Source of the DNA: Opitutaceae bacterium
Lineage (GTDB): Bacteria; Verrucomicrobiota; Verrucomicrobiia; Opitutales; Opitutaceae
Assembly (NCBI GenBank): GCA_028280945.1
Contig: JANQKV010000020.1
Span: forward strand, 20,698 to 84,697
Reading direction: 5' to 3'
Length of the DNA stretch: 64,000 nt
Part shown: positions 35,449-45,110 of the stretch, piece by piece
Position numbering within the stretch: position 1 is the stretch's first letter
Layout of the letters: each line of letters begins with the position of its first letter
Made by a program: the position numbers and the translations under genes
The notes under the pieces: model-generated
What the model saw: the letters and a program-made list of their open reading frames with translations, nothing else
Database searches by the model: none
Told to the model about the DNA's origin: nothing

Positions 35449-38163
35449 TCAACCGTCGAAATCCATTTTCAGCACCTCGGCCAGGCGAGTGCTGTCCTTG
35501 CCTCCACCCATGGCAAAGTCGGGTTTTCCTCCACCCTTGCCCCCGAGGGCCTGCGCCCGTGCCGCCACCAAGGGGCCGGCCTTGAGACCAGCCGAAATGG
35601 CCGCCGGCGAACAAAACGCCACGATCGAGGCTTTGTCGCCGAAAGCTGCTCCGAGGATAACCACGCCGTCGTCCATTTGGGCAATGATCTGTGATCCCAG
35701 AGCCCGCAAGGCATTGGGGTTCTCGGCTTTGATTACCGCTGACACCCATCGCAAACCTTCGCGACGTTCGGCATTGGCAATAAGGTCATGCGCCTGACCG
35801 GCGGATTCCTTTTGCGCCATGACCTTGAGCTTTTTATCGGCCTCGGCCTTTTGGTGGAGTAACGAGTCCAGCTTCGCCACCACATCAACCGGTCCGGCAT
35901 GGAGTCGACTGCCCACCTCGCGCAACGCCGCTTCGTGTTCCTGCCAAAGGGCAAAAGCCGCACCGCCGGCCACCGCTTCTATCCGGCGCGTGCCCGCTGC
36001 GATGGCGCCCTCCGAGACGATCTTGATCAAACCAATCTCGCCGGCGGTCTCAACGTGGGTGCCGCCGCAAAGTTCAATGCTGTATCCGCCGATGTCCACC
36101 ACCCGCACAATCTTGCCGTATTTCTCACCGAAGAAGGCGAGGGTGCCTTCCGGTTTTTGGTCAAAATCTGTCTCGAAGGAGGAGACGACGGCATTATCGA
36201 TCACCTTTTCATTCACGAGGCGCTCCACCTCGGTGATCTGTTCAAGGGTCATCGCCTCGAAATGAGCGAAATCAAAACGCAGGCGGTCGGGTGTCTTGTG
36301 GGTGCCGGCTTGATGGACGTGGGTGCCCAGCACCTTGCGCAAGGCCCAATGAATCAGATGGGTGGCACTGTGGTGGCGCGAAATGGCCCGCCGCCGTTCC
36401 AAATCGACCGACAGCGTGGCGGCCGCGCCCTTGGCCGGAGGTGAGTTCCTGGCCACCCGATGAAGAAAGCGTCCGGCCTTGTCCTTGATGGTATCGGTTA
36501 CCCGGATACGTTGATCGGCAACCGCCACCACGCCGGTGTCTCCCGCCTGGCCACCCATTTCGGCGTAAAAGGGCGACGAGTCAAAAACCAGGAATGTCTC
36601 TGAGTCCGTCTGCACGACGTCTGCAATCTGCGTCGGGTAATCACTGAGATTGGCCCGGTCGTAGCCCACGAAATCGGTTGGAGTCTGGCTGCTGGGCGAA
36701 TCGTCGGTGGTCGCCGCCACCACAACTTCCTTCTTCTGCGCGGAACGGGCACGTTCTCGTTGCTCTTCCATGAGAGTTTCGAATCGGGTGGTATCGACGG
36801 TGAGACCGCGTTCCGTGGCCAGCAGTTGCGTCATGTCCAGCGGGAAGCCGAACGTATCGTAGAGCTGAAAGGCGATTTCTCCGCTGATGTTGTCCCCGGC
36901 GTGAGTCGCTTCGTTGAAGATGCCCAGACCACGGTCCAGGGTGCGGCCAAAGCTCTCTTCCTCGCTGCGAACCACCCGGCGGATGATTGCTTGCTTCTCG
37001 CCCAGCTCGGGAAAGGTGTCGCCCAGAGACGAAACAACCGGATCGACCAGTTGCTCGAAAAAGCCGGTATCGAGCCCAAGTTTCTTACCGTAGAGAATAC
37101 CGCGCCGCAGGATCCTGCGAATGACGTAGTTTCGTCCTTCGCTGCCGGGCAGGATATTGTCCGCGATGGCACAACTCACGCAGCGGGCGTGGTCGGCCAG
37201 CACCCGAAAGGCGATGTCGGTGTTTTCCTGTTCGGTGAGTCCCTCTCGTTTCGTGGGAACCGTGCCGGTATAGGATCGACCGGAAAGTTCAGCAATTTTA
37301 GCGAACAGCGGAGCGAAGACATCGGCGTGGTAGTTCGAAGGTTCGGCCGAGAAGTCGGTGAAACCGTGCGTGCCCGCCATGATGCCGGCCACGCGCTCGA
37401 ATCCCATGCCCGTGTCGACATGCTTGGCCGCAAGCGGGGAGTAAGTGCCGTCTGCATTGGCGTTGAATTGGATGAAGACGTGATTCCAGATTTCGATGCA
37501 GCGCGGGTTGTCCCGGTTAACCAGTTCACGGCCCGCCGCCTCATCCTCATCGGGCATGAGATTGAAGTGGATCTCCGAACATGGTCCGCACGGGCCGGTG
37601 TCGCCCATCATCCAGAAGTTGTCCTTTTTGTTGCCGTTCACGATGTGGACGGCGGGATCGAGTCCTTCGGCGGTGAAGATGTCGTGCCAAATGTCGAATG
37701 CCTCCTGGTCAAATTCAGCCGGGTCGCCGGCAACCTCATCGGGCGCATAAACCGTCGCAAACAGCCGCTTCGGCGGGATACCCCATACTTTTGTCAACAG
37801 CTCCCATCCCCAGCTGATGGACTCCTCTTTAAAGTAATCCCCAAACGACCAATTCCCCAACATTTCGAAGAGGGTCTGGTGGTAAGTGTCATACCCGACG
37901 TCCTCCAGGTCGTTGTGTTTTCCTCCCGCCCGAATGCACTTCTGGGTGTCGGTTGCCCGCTGATCAGAACCGGCCCGGGCTCCCGCCCAGCTGCTGACAT
38001 CGGCCGTGCGATCGCCGAGGAAAAATGGGACGAATTGATTCATCCCGGCGTTGGTGAAAAGCAGTCCCGGAGAGTCGGGCATCAAGGAAGCCGATGGAAC
38101 GACCGTATGCTGCCGCGCAGCAAAAAAATTGAGGAAGGATTGGCGGATCTCAGCTGAGGTCAT
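35449..38163 (-). CDS. alaS: alanyl-tRNA synthetase
   Basis: A 904-residue class II synthetase that charges tRNA-Ala. The catalytic core starts IRQSFLNFFAARQH and includes LFTNAGMNQFVPFFLG, QKCIRAGGKHNDLEDVG and GDTGPCGPCSEIH. The editing domain has the two zinc motifs HHSATHLIH near 550 and CGGTHVETAGEIG near 655. The C-terminal oligomerisation/DHHA1 domain ends with GGGKPDFAMGGG. Length agrees with the family (860-900). The start giving MTSAEIRQS is used; another start lies three codons upstream. It is the first gene of a five-gene minus-strand run ending with ispH. Confidence 0.96.
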   Translation of the reverse strand: MTSAEIRQSFLNFFAARQHTVVPSASLMPDSPGLLFTNAGMNQFVPFFLGDRTADVSSWAGARAGSDQRATDTQKCIRAGGKHNDLEDVGYDTYHQTLFEMLGNWSFGDYFKEESISWGWELLTKVWGIPPKRLFATVYAPDEVAGDPAEFDQEAFDIWHDIFTAEGLDPAVHIVNGNKKDNFWMMGDTGPCGPCSEIHFNLMPDEDEAAGRELVNRDNPRCIEIWNHVFIQFNANADGTYSPLAAKHVDTGMGFERVAGIMAGTHGFTDFSAEPSNYHADVFAPLFAKIAELSGRSYTGTVPTKREGLTEQENTDIAFRVLADHARCVSCAIADNILPGSEGRNYVIRRILRRGILYGKKLGLDTGFFEQLVDPVVSSLGDTFPELGEKQAIIRRVVRSEEESFGRTLDRGLGIFNEATHAGDNISGEIAFQLYDTFGFPLDMTQLLATERGLTVDTTRFETLMEEQRERARSAQKKEVVVAATTDDSPSSQTPTDFVGYDRANLSDYPTQIADVVQTDSETFLVFDSSPFYAEMGGQAGDTGVVAVADQRIRVTDTIKDKAGRFLHRVARNSPPAKGAAATLSVDLERRRAISRHHSATHLIHWALRKVLGTHVHQAGTHKTPDRLRFDFAHFEAMTLEQITEVERLVNEKVIDNAVVSSFETDFDQKPEGTLAFFGEKYGKIVRVVDIGGYSIELCGGTHVETAGEIGLIKIVSEGAIAAGTRRIEAVAGGAAFALWQEHEAALREVGSRLHAGPVDVVAKLDSLLHQKAEADKKLKVMAQKESAGQAHDLIANAERREGLRWVSAVIKAENPNALRALGSQIIAQMDDGVVILGAAFGDKASIVAFCSPAAISAGLKAGPLVAARAQALGGKGGGKPDFAMGGGKDSTRLAEVLKMDFDG

Positions 38164-38353
38164 GTTTAACACTAAGCGGCCATCTCAGAAACGGTGGCAA
38201 GGTAACGCAAGCGGGGAGTCGTGACTCTTCAGACAGAACAACCGTGGATGGATAAATAAACCTAATATGGGTAGAACACCTCATTTGAAAATGGTGTAAA
38301 TCATTCATCAAAAATAAATTGAGAAAATCATTACATACATTAAGTTAGCGTTG
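38164..38353. other. AT-rich intergenic control region
   Basis: This 190-base gap separates the divergent alaS and histidine-kinase genes. Its right half is far richer in A and T than the rest of the window and includes runs such as AATAAA and AAAATAAAT. Both genes must be transcribed from here. No single -35/-10 pair is convincing; an imperfect inverted repeat (AACACCTCATTT with AAAATGGTGT) is visible at about 38275-38298. Confidence 0.4.
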
Positions 38354-41176
38354 ATGTCGGTTCGAACGCTTTCTTCTCGTTCAGAATCACTGCGTTTTCC
38401 GATCGGACTGGGGACGCGGATGACACTGCTCATGGGGGTATGTGCCATGTTGCTGGGTTTCTTCGTTTTCTATGGATGGCTTCAAGGAGGAAACTGGCTC
38501 ACTTCATTTACGACGAGCAGTGCATCCACGACACCCAGCACGGCATTAGGATTTGTCATAACCGGCTTGGCGATGGTTGGTCTGGTGCGTGAATCAACGC
38601 GGAGCGCGTGGCGGGTGTTGGTGGGGGTTTTGGCCAGCGCATTGCTGATTTTTGGGACATCTTTTCTCGGATTAAAAAACTTCGTTGAGACTTCCGACCT
38701 CACGCGCTGGTGGTTCGCCATCGATGCCAGCCAGCCTCTCGCTGTCGCGCCGGCCACTGCCACTGCCTTCCTTTGTGCAGGACTTGCGCTGCTTGTGCAC
38801 ATTGCGTTGGACGCTTCCTTGCGTTGGCTGGCTGGAGCCTTTGGAGGACTCGTGCTGTTGGCGGGCTTGGTGGGATTGGGCAACCACCTTACTGTCGCAA
38901 CGGGATTGGGTGGTCTCGCCAGCTTTGCCAGTATGGCTCTGCCCACCGCGATCGGATTTATTTTGGTCGGGTTGGGCTTGGTTGCGGCCCGGGGGATCGA
39001 GCATCTCGGTAATGTTTTAAGCCGTGAGCACAGTGCGAGAAGCCGGGACCGTTGGTGGTTGCCGCTTTGCCTGTTGGTGCCGCTCTTGCTCAGTGCCTTG
39101 GTGCTGGAATTGGCCCTCCTGACGACCCTTCCGGTGGAGCTTCTGTTTGTCGTCGCGACCTTGGGTTACTCGCTCGTGTTTGGTGCCGTGCTCTGGTCCA
39201 CCCAACGTGGTCTGGTCGTGGCGGAAACCGAGAAGACGCAAACCCAGTCCCAATTGAGGGATCACGAAATGTGGTCACAGGGAATGGTGGAATCCCTGCC
39301 GTATCCGGTTTGGACAAGTGATGCGGACGGACGCTGTGACTATCTGAGTCCGCAATGGAGTGAATATACGGGCGAATCGACCGTGGAGAATCAGAGCGAG
39401 ACTTGGTTCTCACTTGCCCACGAGGACGATCAACCCGTGCTCCGCCGCAAGTGGCGGGAGTCGGTGGAAACGGGAAAACGTTTCACCAGTGATTTTCGCC
39501 TGCGCTATCACGATGGTTCGTTCCGGTGGTTTCAGGCCTCGGCCAGACCGAAGCGCAATGATCAGGCCAGAATCCTGAAGTGGTTCGGGTCATTGTCCGA
39601 TATCCATGACTTGAAGATCACCCAGGGGTTGATCGCGGACAGTCGGGCTGCTTTGGAGGAACTGGTTGCCCGACGGACGGACGAGGTGGAGCGCAGTCAA
39701 GCCGACCTTGCCAATGCCCAGGCCGTGGCCCGCATGGGAAGTTGGTCCTTGGATACCGTCGAAGGCACGGTGCGGTGGAGTGACGAACTCTACCGGATTT
39801 TCCGCGTGCCACCCGAATCGACGGTCCCGCCGTTCACCGAGCACCGCGCGTTTTTCACCGAGGAATCCTGGCACCGGTTTCATCGGGCCGTGCAGGAATC
39901 CCTGCGCACCGGCGAGGGTTTTGAGTTGGAGCTGGCGATATCTCAATCCGACTCCGAGTTATCGTGGGTCGAGGCTCGTGCTCGTGCCGTCAGCGACGCG
40001 CAGGGCCGGGTTGAAAGACTGACCGGGACGCTGCAGGACATCACTTTACAGAAAAACCTGGCCCGGGAGCTGAAGGGTAAATCCTTGCGACTGAAATTGG
40101 CCGTTTCAGCGGGCAGCATCGGTGTATGGGACTGGGATATCTCGGCCAACACCATCGATTGGGACCAAAACATGCGGACTCTCCACGGTTACCCCCGCGG
40201 TCCGGTCACTTACGAAACATGGCGTGGACGGGTGCATTCTGATGATTTGGCGGAAGTCGAAGCCGCGATCCAGGCAGCGGTGGAGGAGGACAAGAGTTTC
40301 GACCATGAATATACCGTCGTGCATCCCGACGGCCGCCTGGTCCGGGTTAAATCGAGAGCACTGGTGATTCGGGATGATGATGGCAAAGCTCTGCACATGA
40401 TAGGGGTCAACATCGATGATACCCAGGCGTGGCAAGCGAGGCGGCAGTTGGAGCGACAGCAAATTGAGCTTTCGGCCAGCAATCAGGATTTGCAGCAGTT
40501 TGCCTACGTTGCCTCCCATGATCTACAGGAACCGCTGCGCGCAGTAGCCGGATGTGCTCAGATCCTTCAAAAACGTTATCAATCCCAACTCGACGCGGAG
40601 GGTGATGAGCTCATTCGCCATGTGGTCGAAGGTGCCCAGAGGATGCAGCAGCTTATTCAAGACCTCTTGGCGTATTCCAAAGTCGGGGCGAAGAATTTGG
40701 CCCTTCAACCCACCGCTTTGCGCGACACGATCAACCGGGCCTTGGCCAACCTGACGGATTCCATTCGGGAGACGGGCGCCGAATTTGATATTGCCCCGGA
40801 TCTGCCGGTGGTGGCGATCGATCCGGCCCAAGGCTTGCATTTGTTTCAAAACCTCTTCTCCAACGCCTTAAAATACCGGCATCCTGAACGCCTTCCACGG
40901 GTAAGCATAGCTGCCAGTGCGGTGGACGGCTTTTGGCACGTCAGCGTGGCCGACAACGGCATCGGAATACCCGAAAAGTATGCATCCCGGGTCTTCGAAT
41001 TGTTTCAACGTCTCCACACTCGAGATGAAGTTGCGGGGACCGGGATCGGACTTGCGATCTGCACCCGCATCGTTGAGCGCCACGGTGGAACGATTTGGAT
41101 TGAAACGGCTCAACCGCATGGAACGACGTTCAAATTCTCTCTCCCGCAACACACCCCAAGTTCCCATTCTTCATGA
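38354..41176 (+). CDS. membrane histidine kinase with 8 predicted helices and three PAS domains
   Basis: A 940-residue sensor kinase. About eight hydrophobic segments fill residues 20-290 (for example LLMGVCAMLLGFFVFYGWL, VLVGVLASALLIFGTSFLGL and LPLCLLVPLLLSALVLELALL), resembling an integral-membrane sensor. PAS domains follow at about 305-430 (YPVWTSDADGRCDYLSPQWSEYTG), 460-560 and 575-690. The phospho-acceptor histidine is in YVASHDLQEPLRAVAG near residue 716. The ATPase domain has N-box LFQNLFSNALKYR, DNGIGIPE and GTGIGLAICTRIVERHGG. The ATG lies 3 bases inside a TTG-started frame. The stop overlaps the next gene by 4 bases (ATGA), so the two proteins are made together. Confidence 0.9.
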   Translation: MSVRTLSSRSESLRFPIGLGTRMTLLMGVCAMLLGFFVFYGWLQGGNWLTSFTTSSASTTPSTALGFVITGLAMVGLVRESTRSAWRVLVGVLASALLIFGTSFLGLKNFVETSDLTRWWFAIDASQPLAVAPATATAFLCAGLALLVHIALDASLRWLAGAFGGLVLLAGLVGLGNHLTVATGLGGLASFASMALPTAIGFILVGLGLVAARGIEHLGNVLSREHSARSRDRWWLPLCLLVPLLLSALVLELALLTTLPVELLFVVATLGYSLVFGAVLWSTQRGLVVAETEKTQTQSQLRDHEMWSQGMVESLPYPVWTSDADGRCDYLSPQWSEYTGESTVENQSETWFSLAHEDDQPVLRRKWRESVETGKRFTSDFRLRYHDGSFRWFQASARPKRNDQARILKWFGSLSDIHDLKITQGLIADSRAALEELVARRTDEVERSQADLANAQAVARMGSWSLDTVEGTVRWSDELYRIFRVPPESTVPPFTEHRAFFTEESWHRFHRAVQESLRTGEGFELELAISQSDSELSWVEARARAVSDAQGRVERLTGTLQDITLQKNLARELKGKSLRLKLAVSAGSIGVWDWDISANTIDWDQNMRTLHGYPRGPVTYETWRGRVHSDDLAEVEAAIQAAVEEDKSFDHEYTVVHPDGRLVRVKSRALVIRDDDGKALHMIGVNIDDTQAWQARRQLERQQIELSASNQDLQQFAYVASHDLQEPLRAVAGCAQILQKRYQSQLDAEGDELIRHVVEGAQRMQQLIQDLLAYSKVGAKNLALQPTALRDTINRALANLTDSIRETGAEFDIAPDLPVVAIDPAQGLHLFQNLFSNALKYRHPERLPRVSIAASAVDGFWHVSVADNGIGIPEKYASRVFELFQRLHTRDEVAGTGIGLAICTRIVERHGGTIWIETAQPHGTTFKFSLPQHTPSSHSS

Positions 41177-43236
41177 ACACCCAACCGGAACCGCGAAAGG
41201 CTCAAATTCTTTTGGTGGAAGATAGTGCGACGGATCGTATGCTCGCCATGGAGGCCCTGCGCGATTCGAGAATATCCAACACGGTGCATTGCGTCACCGA
41301 CGGCGAAGAAGCGATGCAGTTCCTGCGCAACGAAGGTAGATTCGCCAAGGCTCCCACTCCGGACCTTATTCTGTTGGACCTCGATCTCCCCAAGAAAAAT
41401 GGCCGTGAGGTGTTGGTCGAAATCAAGGCAGATGAGATCCTGCGTTACATACCGGTGGTGGTTTTAAGCACATCCAAAGCCGAAGAGGATATTGCTGGTG
41501 CCTATGGCGTTCATGCCAATTGCTACATCACCAAGCCCCTTGATTTTGATCAGTTCAGCCGGGTGGTCACGTCGCTGGAGGACTTCTGGTTCGAAATCGT
41601 GACGCTGCCCTCCTCGCTTAGACCGGAGCCAACTTTCGTTTCCCAGGTTGAGGAGACAGTGGAAGACGTGATTCCGAAAAGGCAGCAGACCAATGAATCG
41701 GTGACCATGTATCGGACCCTGTTGCTGGAAAACAGCGCTTCGGATCGGCTGCTGATAAAGAGTGCGCTTTCGGAGTCGCGAATGAGTGCATTTGAGATCA
41801 CTGAGATTGATCGTGTGGAGACGGCCGAGCAGGAGTTGGAGCGCACCCGGTTTGACGTGATTATTTCCGATTTGGGCCTGCCGGACTCCGAAGGGTTGGA
41901 GACTGTTCGACGCCTTATGAAGTCCGCCGCAGGCACGCCCATTGTGGTTTTGACCATGATGGACAATGAAGAAAACGGCACCCGGGCGGTGCAGGAAGGC
42001 GCCGCTGATTATGTGGTCAAGGGCCGCATGGACGGGAGGCTGCTGGCGCGCACCATCAGGTTCGCCGTCGAACGGAGCCGCATCGAGGAACAGATGCGCC
42101 ATGCGCAACGCATGGAGAGCCTGGGGGTCCTGGCAGGGGGAATCGCCCACGATTTTAACAACCTGCTGATGGTCGTCCGCGGCAACGCGGAGTTGCAGCG
42201 ACGTCTCGAACTCGACAATCCCCAGATTGACTGGACATCGAGCCAAATCCTGGCGGCGGCGGACCGGGCCTCAACCCTCACTCGTCAGCTGTTGGCCTTT
42301 GGGCGCCGGGAACGGATTCACCTCTCCACGATTGATTTAAACGAAACGGTTTCCGAGTTCATCAAAATGATCGAACGCCTGCTCGGCCCCACGATTAAAC
42401 TGCAGATGGACCTGACCGATGAGGAGCTTTCGATCTCCGCCGATGCCAGTCTTCTGGAGCAGGTGATCATGAACCTTTCGGTGAATGCGCGGGATGCCAT
42501 GCCCGATGGTGGGGTGCTCAGAATTGAAACCCTAGTGGTCGATATCAAGGCTGACCGCGCCCGAGGCGTTCCTCCCGGCGGGGCGGGAGCCTATGCCCAA
42601 CTCAAGGTTTCCGACCAAGGCTCAGGCATGTCTCCCGATTTGCTGGGAAGGATCTTTGAGCCATTCTTCACGACCAAGACCATGGAGAAAGGAACGGGTT
42701 TGGGACTTTCGACCTCGTTTGGCATTGCCCGCCAGCATCGTGGCACCATCGAAGTCGACAGCGAACTCGGCAAAGGCTCTGAGTTCACCGTTTTAATCCC
42801 GCTCAGCAGCGAATCGACGCAGGAAGCTGACTTCACCGACACCAGCATGCCCACGGGCAACGGGGAAACCATTCTGGTGGTGGATGACGAGCACATGGTG
42901 CGGGAGCTCACCGTTTCGTTCCTCGAGATGCATGGTTACAGGGTGCAGCAGGCTGACTCTGGAGCCGACGTCATCCGTCGTTGGGAAGAGCTCGAACCTC
43001 AAGTGGACCTGGTGCTCACCGACTTGATCATGCCGGAAGGTGTCTCGGGCCGGGACTTGGGGACGTGGCTTTACGAGCACAAACCCGAGCTCAAGGTGAT
43101 TTACTGCAGCGGGTTCAGCCGTCCCCACCTGAACCGGAAATTCCGGCTGCGTGAAGGCGTGAATTTTCTCTCCAAACCGTATTCGGTCGGACAGCTGCTG
43201 ACACTTGTTTACAACGTTCTGAATTCCCGGCTCTAA
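41173..43236 (+). CDS. REC-REC-histidine kinase-REC phosphorelay protein
   Basis: A 687-residue soluble protein. Receiver 1 (about 10-135) is of the phytochrome-partner Rcp1 type (LLVEDSATDRMLAMEAL, LLDLDLPKKNG, VVLSTSKAEED, YITKPLDFDQF). Receiver 2 (about 178-300) has ISDLGLPDSEG near 232 and is followed by the kinase domain with GGIAHDFNNLL near 322 and an ATPase domain (LSVNARDAMPDGG, DQGSGMSP, GTGLGLSTSFGIARQHRG). Receiver 3 (about 565-685) has LVLTDLIMPEG. Its start overlaps the membrane kinase stop by ATGA. The order suggests that the membrane kinase feeds phosphate to receiver 1. The linker has a possible internal GTG start before receiver 2. No DNA-binding output is present. Confidence 0.9.
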   Translation: MNTQPEPRKAQILLVEDSATDRMLAMEALRDSRISNTVHCVTDGEEAMQFLRNEGRFAKAPTPDLILLDLDLPKKNGREVLVEIKADEILRYIPVVVLSTSKAEEDIAGAYGVHANCYITKPLDFDQFSRVVTSLEDFWFEIVTLPSSLRPEPTFVSQVEETVEDVIPKRQQTNESVTMYRTLLLENSASDRLLIKSALSESRMSAFEITEIDRVETAEQELERTRFDVIISDLGLPDSEGLETVRRLMKSAAGTPIVVLTMMDNEENGTRAVQEGAADYVVKGRMDGRLLARTIRFAVERSRIEEQMRHAQRMESLGVLAGGIAHDFNNLLMVVRGNAELQRRLELDNPQIDWTSSQILAAADRASTLTRQLLAFGRRERIHLSTIDLNETVSEFIKMIERLLGPTIKLQMDLTDEELSISADASLLEQVIMNLSVNARDAMPDGGVLRIETLVVDIKADRARGVPPGGAGAYAQLKVSDQGSGMSPDLLGRIFEPFFTTKTMEKGTGLGLSTSFGIARQHRGTIEVDSELGKGSEFTVLIPLSSESTQEADFTDTSMPTGNGETILVVDDEHMVRELTVSFLEMHGYRVQQADSGADVIRRWEELEPQVDLVLTDLIMPEGVSGRDLGTWLYEHKPELKVIYCSGFSRPHLNRKFRLREGVNFLSKPYSVGQLLTLVYNVLNSRL

Positions 43237-43255
43237 ATCGAACGTCTCAGGCCGG

Positions 43256-44365
43256 TCACGATTCTAGCCGGGTGATGATCGCGTTGGCCATCTGGGTGGT
43301 GCCGACCGGTTCCCGGCCAAACGCGATATCCCCCGTGCGCATGCCGTCGCCCGTCACGGTTTCGCGCACCGCAACTTCGATCTTTTCGGCGAGGGCGAGT
43401 TGACCGAAACTATAACGGAGCATCATGGCCCCGGACAGGATTTGGGCGCACGGATTGGCCAGGCCCTTTCCGGCGATGTCGGGGGCGGTGCCTCCAGCAG
43501 GTTCGAACAGACCAAATGGTTGTCCGTGGCGGTTGTTTTCGGTGCCCAGGGATGCGCTGCTCATCATGCCAAGCGATCCACAGATGACGGCCATCTCGTC
43601 CGAGAGGATGTCGCCGAACATGTTTTCGGTGAAGAGCACATCAAATTGATTGGGATCACGGGCGAGCTGCATCGCGGCGTTGTCGACATACATGTGCGAA
43701 ACCTCCAGCTCAGGGTGGTGATTCTTAAAGTAGGCGCTCACGGTGCGGCGCCACAGGACGGATGTCTCCAGCACGTTGGCTTTATCGACTGAGCAGACGC
43801 GCCCTCCGCGGGCCTTTGCCGTAACCGCCGCCACCTCGGCGATGCGTTCGATTTCGCTGGTTTTGTAAACCATGGTGTCGATCGCCTGTTCCTCGCCATT
43901 TTCCAAAGTGCTGGTGGCCTTGGGTTGGCCGAAATAGATGCCGCCGGTTAACTCCCGGATGCACACGATGTCGATTCCCTCGGGAATGCGTTCGGACTTG
44001 AGCGGTGAAGCGTCGGTGAGTTCCGGGTAAAGCAGGCCGGGGCGGATGTTGGCGAAAAGCCCAAAGGCCTTGCGCAGGGGGAGGAGGGCGGCGCGTTCCG
44101 GTTGCTCTTTGGGTGGTAACGACTCCCACTTCGGTCCTCCCACCGAACCGAACAAAATGGCATCCGCGGCGCGACAGATCTCAAGGGTGCTGTCCGGCAG
44201 GGCCTTGCCGTGGTTGTCGATGCCCGCGCCACCTACGTCGGCCACGGTGTAGTCCAGCTCCAGGCCAAAGCCCTTGGCGGCGGTTTCGAGCACCCGGAGT
44301 GCTTCGATCATGACTTCGGGGCCGATGTAGTCGCCCGGGAGAACAGCAAAGGTGAGTTTTGACAT
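43256..44365 (-). CDS. leuB: 3-isopropylmalate dehydrogenase
   Basis: A 369-residue NAD-dependent enzyme of leucine synthesis that oxidatively decarboxylates 3-isopropylmalate. Landmarks are LFGSVGGPKWE, the substrate arginines in LFANIRPGLLY, IRELTGGIYFGQP, VDKANVLETS with the catalytic lysine, and the metal/NAD region FGDILSDE and LFEPAGGTAPDIAGKG. The opening motif reads LPGDYIGPEV, with tyrosine where glycine is usual. MSKLTFAVL is chosen as start; an upstream ATG adds 14 residues. It is convergent with the phosphorelay gene (19 bases) and divergent from the MBL-ribD-rdgB operon. Confidence 0.95.
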   Translation of the reverse strand: MSKLTFAVLPGDYIGPEVMIEALRVLETAAKGFGLELDYTVADVGGAGIDNHGKALPDSTLEICRAADAILFGSVGGPKWESLPPKEQPERAALLPLRKAFGLFANIRPGLLYPELTDASPLKSERIPEGIDIVCIRELTGGIYFGQPKATSTLENGEEQAIDTMVYKTSEIERIAEVAAVTAKARGGRVCSVDKANVLETSVLWRRTVSAYFKNHHPELEVSHMYVDNAAMQLARDPNQFDVLFTENMFGDILSDEMAVICGSLGMMSSASLGTENNRHGQPFGLFEPAGGTAPDIAGKGLANPCAQILSGAMMLRYSFGQLALAEKIEVAVRETVTGDGMRTGDIAFGREPVGTTQMANAIITRLES

Positions 44366-44420
44366 GGCAAAAAACCGACGATGGTTCGATGAACCCGAGC
44401 GAGGCAAGTCACCATTGTTT

Positions 44421-44429
44421 TGCTATAAT
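44421..44429 (+). promoter_or_regulatory. extended -10 promoter element (TGCTATAAT)
   Basis: A perfect TATAAT hexamer preceded by TGC, the extended -10 form, lies 46 bases before the ATG of the MBL hydrolase gene. This would give a leader of about 38 bases for the MBL-ribD-rdgB operon. The -35 region (GAGGCA at a 17-base spacing) is poor, which an extended -10 can tolerate. Confidence 0.55.
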
Positions 44430-44474
44430 TCGGCGTTGCCGCTGCGTGCCATTTGAGGCTTCGGTGGTCGCTTC

Positions 44475-45110
44475 ATGAAGCTGCATGTTCTCCCGTCGGG
44501 AATGATTCAAACGAATGCCTACCTCTTGGTTGAGCCCAATCGCAAAGAGGCGGTGCTGATTGATGCCCCGGGCGAAGTGTGGCCGAAGGTTGCGCCCATT
44601 CTTGCCGCGGACGATATCAAGCTCACTGAGCTCTGGATAACCCATGGCCACTGGGATCATACGCAAGGCGGCGCGGAAATCGTGCGCGAGACTCAAGCAA
44701 GGGTGGTCGCGCATCGGGATGATCAGGATCTCATTGAAACCCCGGAAATCATGGAGGGAATCATGGGCGAAAAGCTCGGTTTGGAGGGCATCAAAGTGGA
44801 TCAATGGGTGAGCCAGGGAGACTCACTTGCGGCGTTGGGACAGCGGGCGGACGTGCGACACGTGCCCGGGCACTGTCCCGGCAACGTGCTGTTCTACTTT
44901 GCCGACATGGCGGTCGCATTCGTGGGTGATGCGATTTTTGCAGGTAGCATTGGCCGCACTGACTTACCCGGTGGTTCGTTCGATCAACTGGCCCGATCCA
45001 TTCGGTCTCAAATCTACACCATGCCGGACAACGTCCAGCTCCTGCCAGGACATGGTCCTGCGACCAACGTGATGCGCGAAAAGGAAACCAATCCTCATGT
45101 CCCAGCCTGA
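44475..45110 (+). CDS. MBL-fold metallohydrolase (glyoxalase II-like)
   Basis: A 211-residue metallo-beta-lactamase-fold enzyme. The dinuclear metal signature is THGHWDHTQGG near residue 58, followed by a histidine in HVPGHCPGN near 130, the bridging aspartate in AFVGDAIFAGSIGRTDLPGG, and a C-terminal histidine in LLPGHGP. This pattern is that of glyoxalase II-like thioester hydrolases and related small-molecule hydrolases; the exact substrate is not evident. It is the first gene of an operon: its 3' end overlaps the start of ribD by 14 bases. Confidence 0.88.
   Translation: MKLHVLPSGMIQTNAYLLVEPNRKEAVLIDAPGEVWPKVAPILAADDIKLTELWITHGHWDHTQGGAEIVRETQARVVAHRDDQDLIETPEIMEGIMGEKLGLEGIKVDQWVSQGDSLAALGQRADVRHVPGHCPGNVLFYFADMAVAFVGDAIFAGSIGRTDLPGGSFDQLARSIRSQIYTMPDNVQLLPGHGPATNVMREKETNPHVPA

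Noticed and set aside
36760..38157. A 465-codon plus-strand open frame opposite alaS.
   Set aside because: Antisense to an unmistakable alanyl-tRNA synthetase; no independent protein character.
38285..38347. Several TTGAxA-type hexamers before the membrane kinase gene.
   Set aside because: None has a good -10 hexamer at 16-18 bases; AT-rich sequence produces such hexamers by chance.
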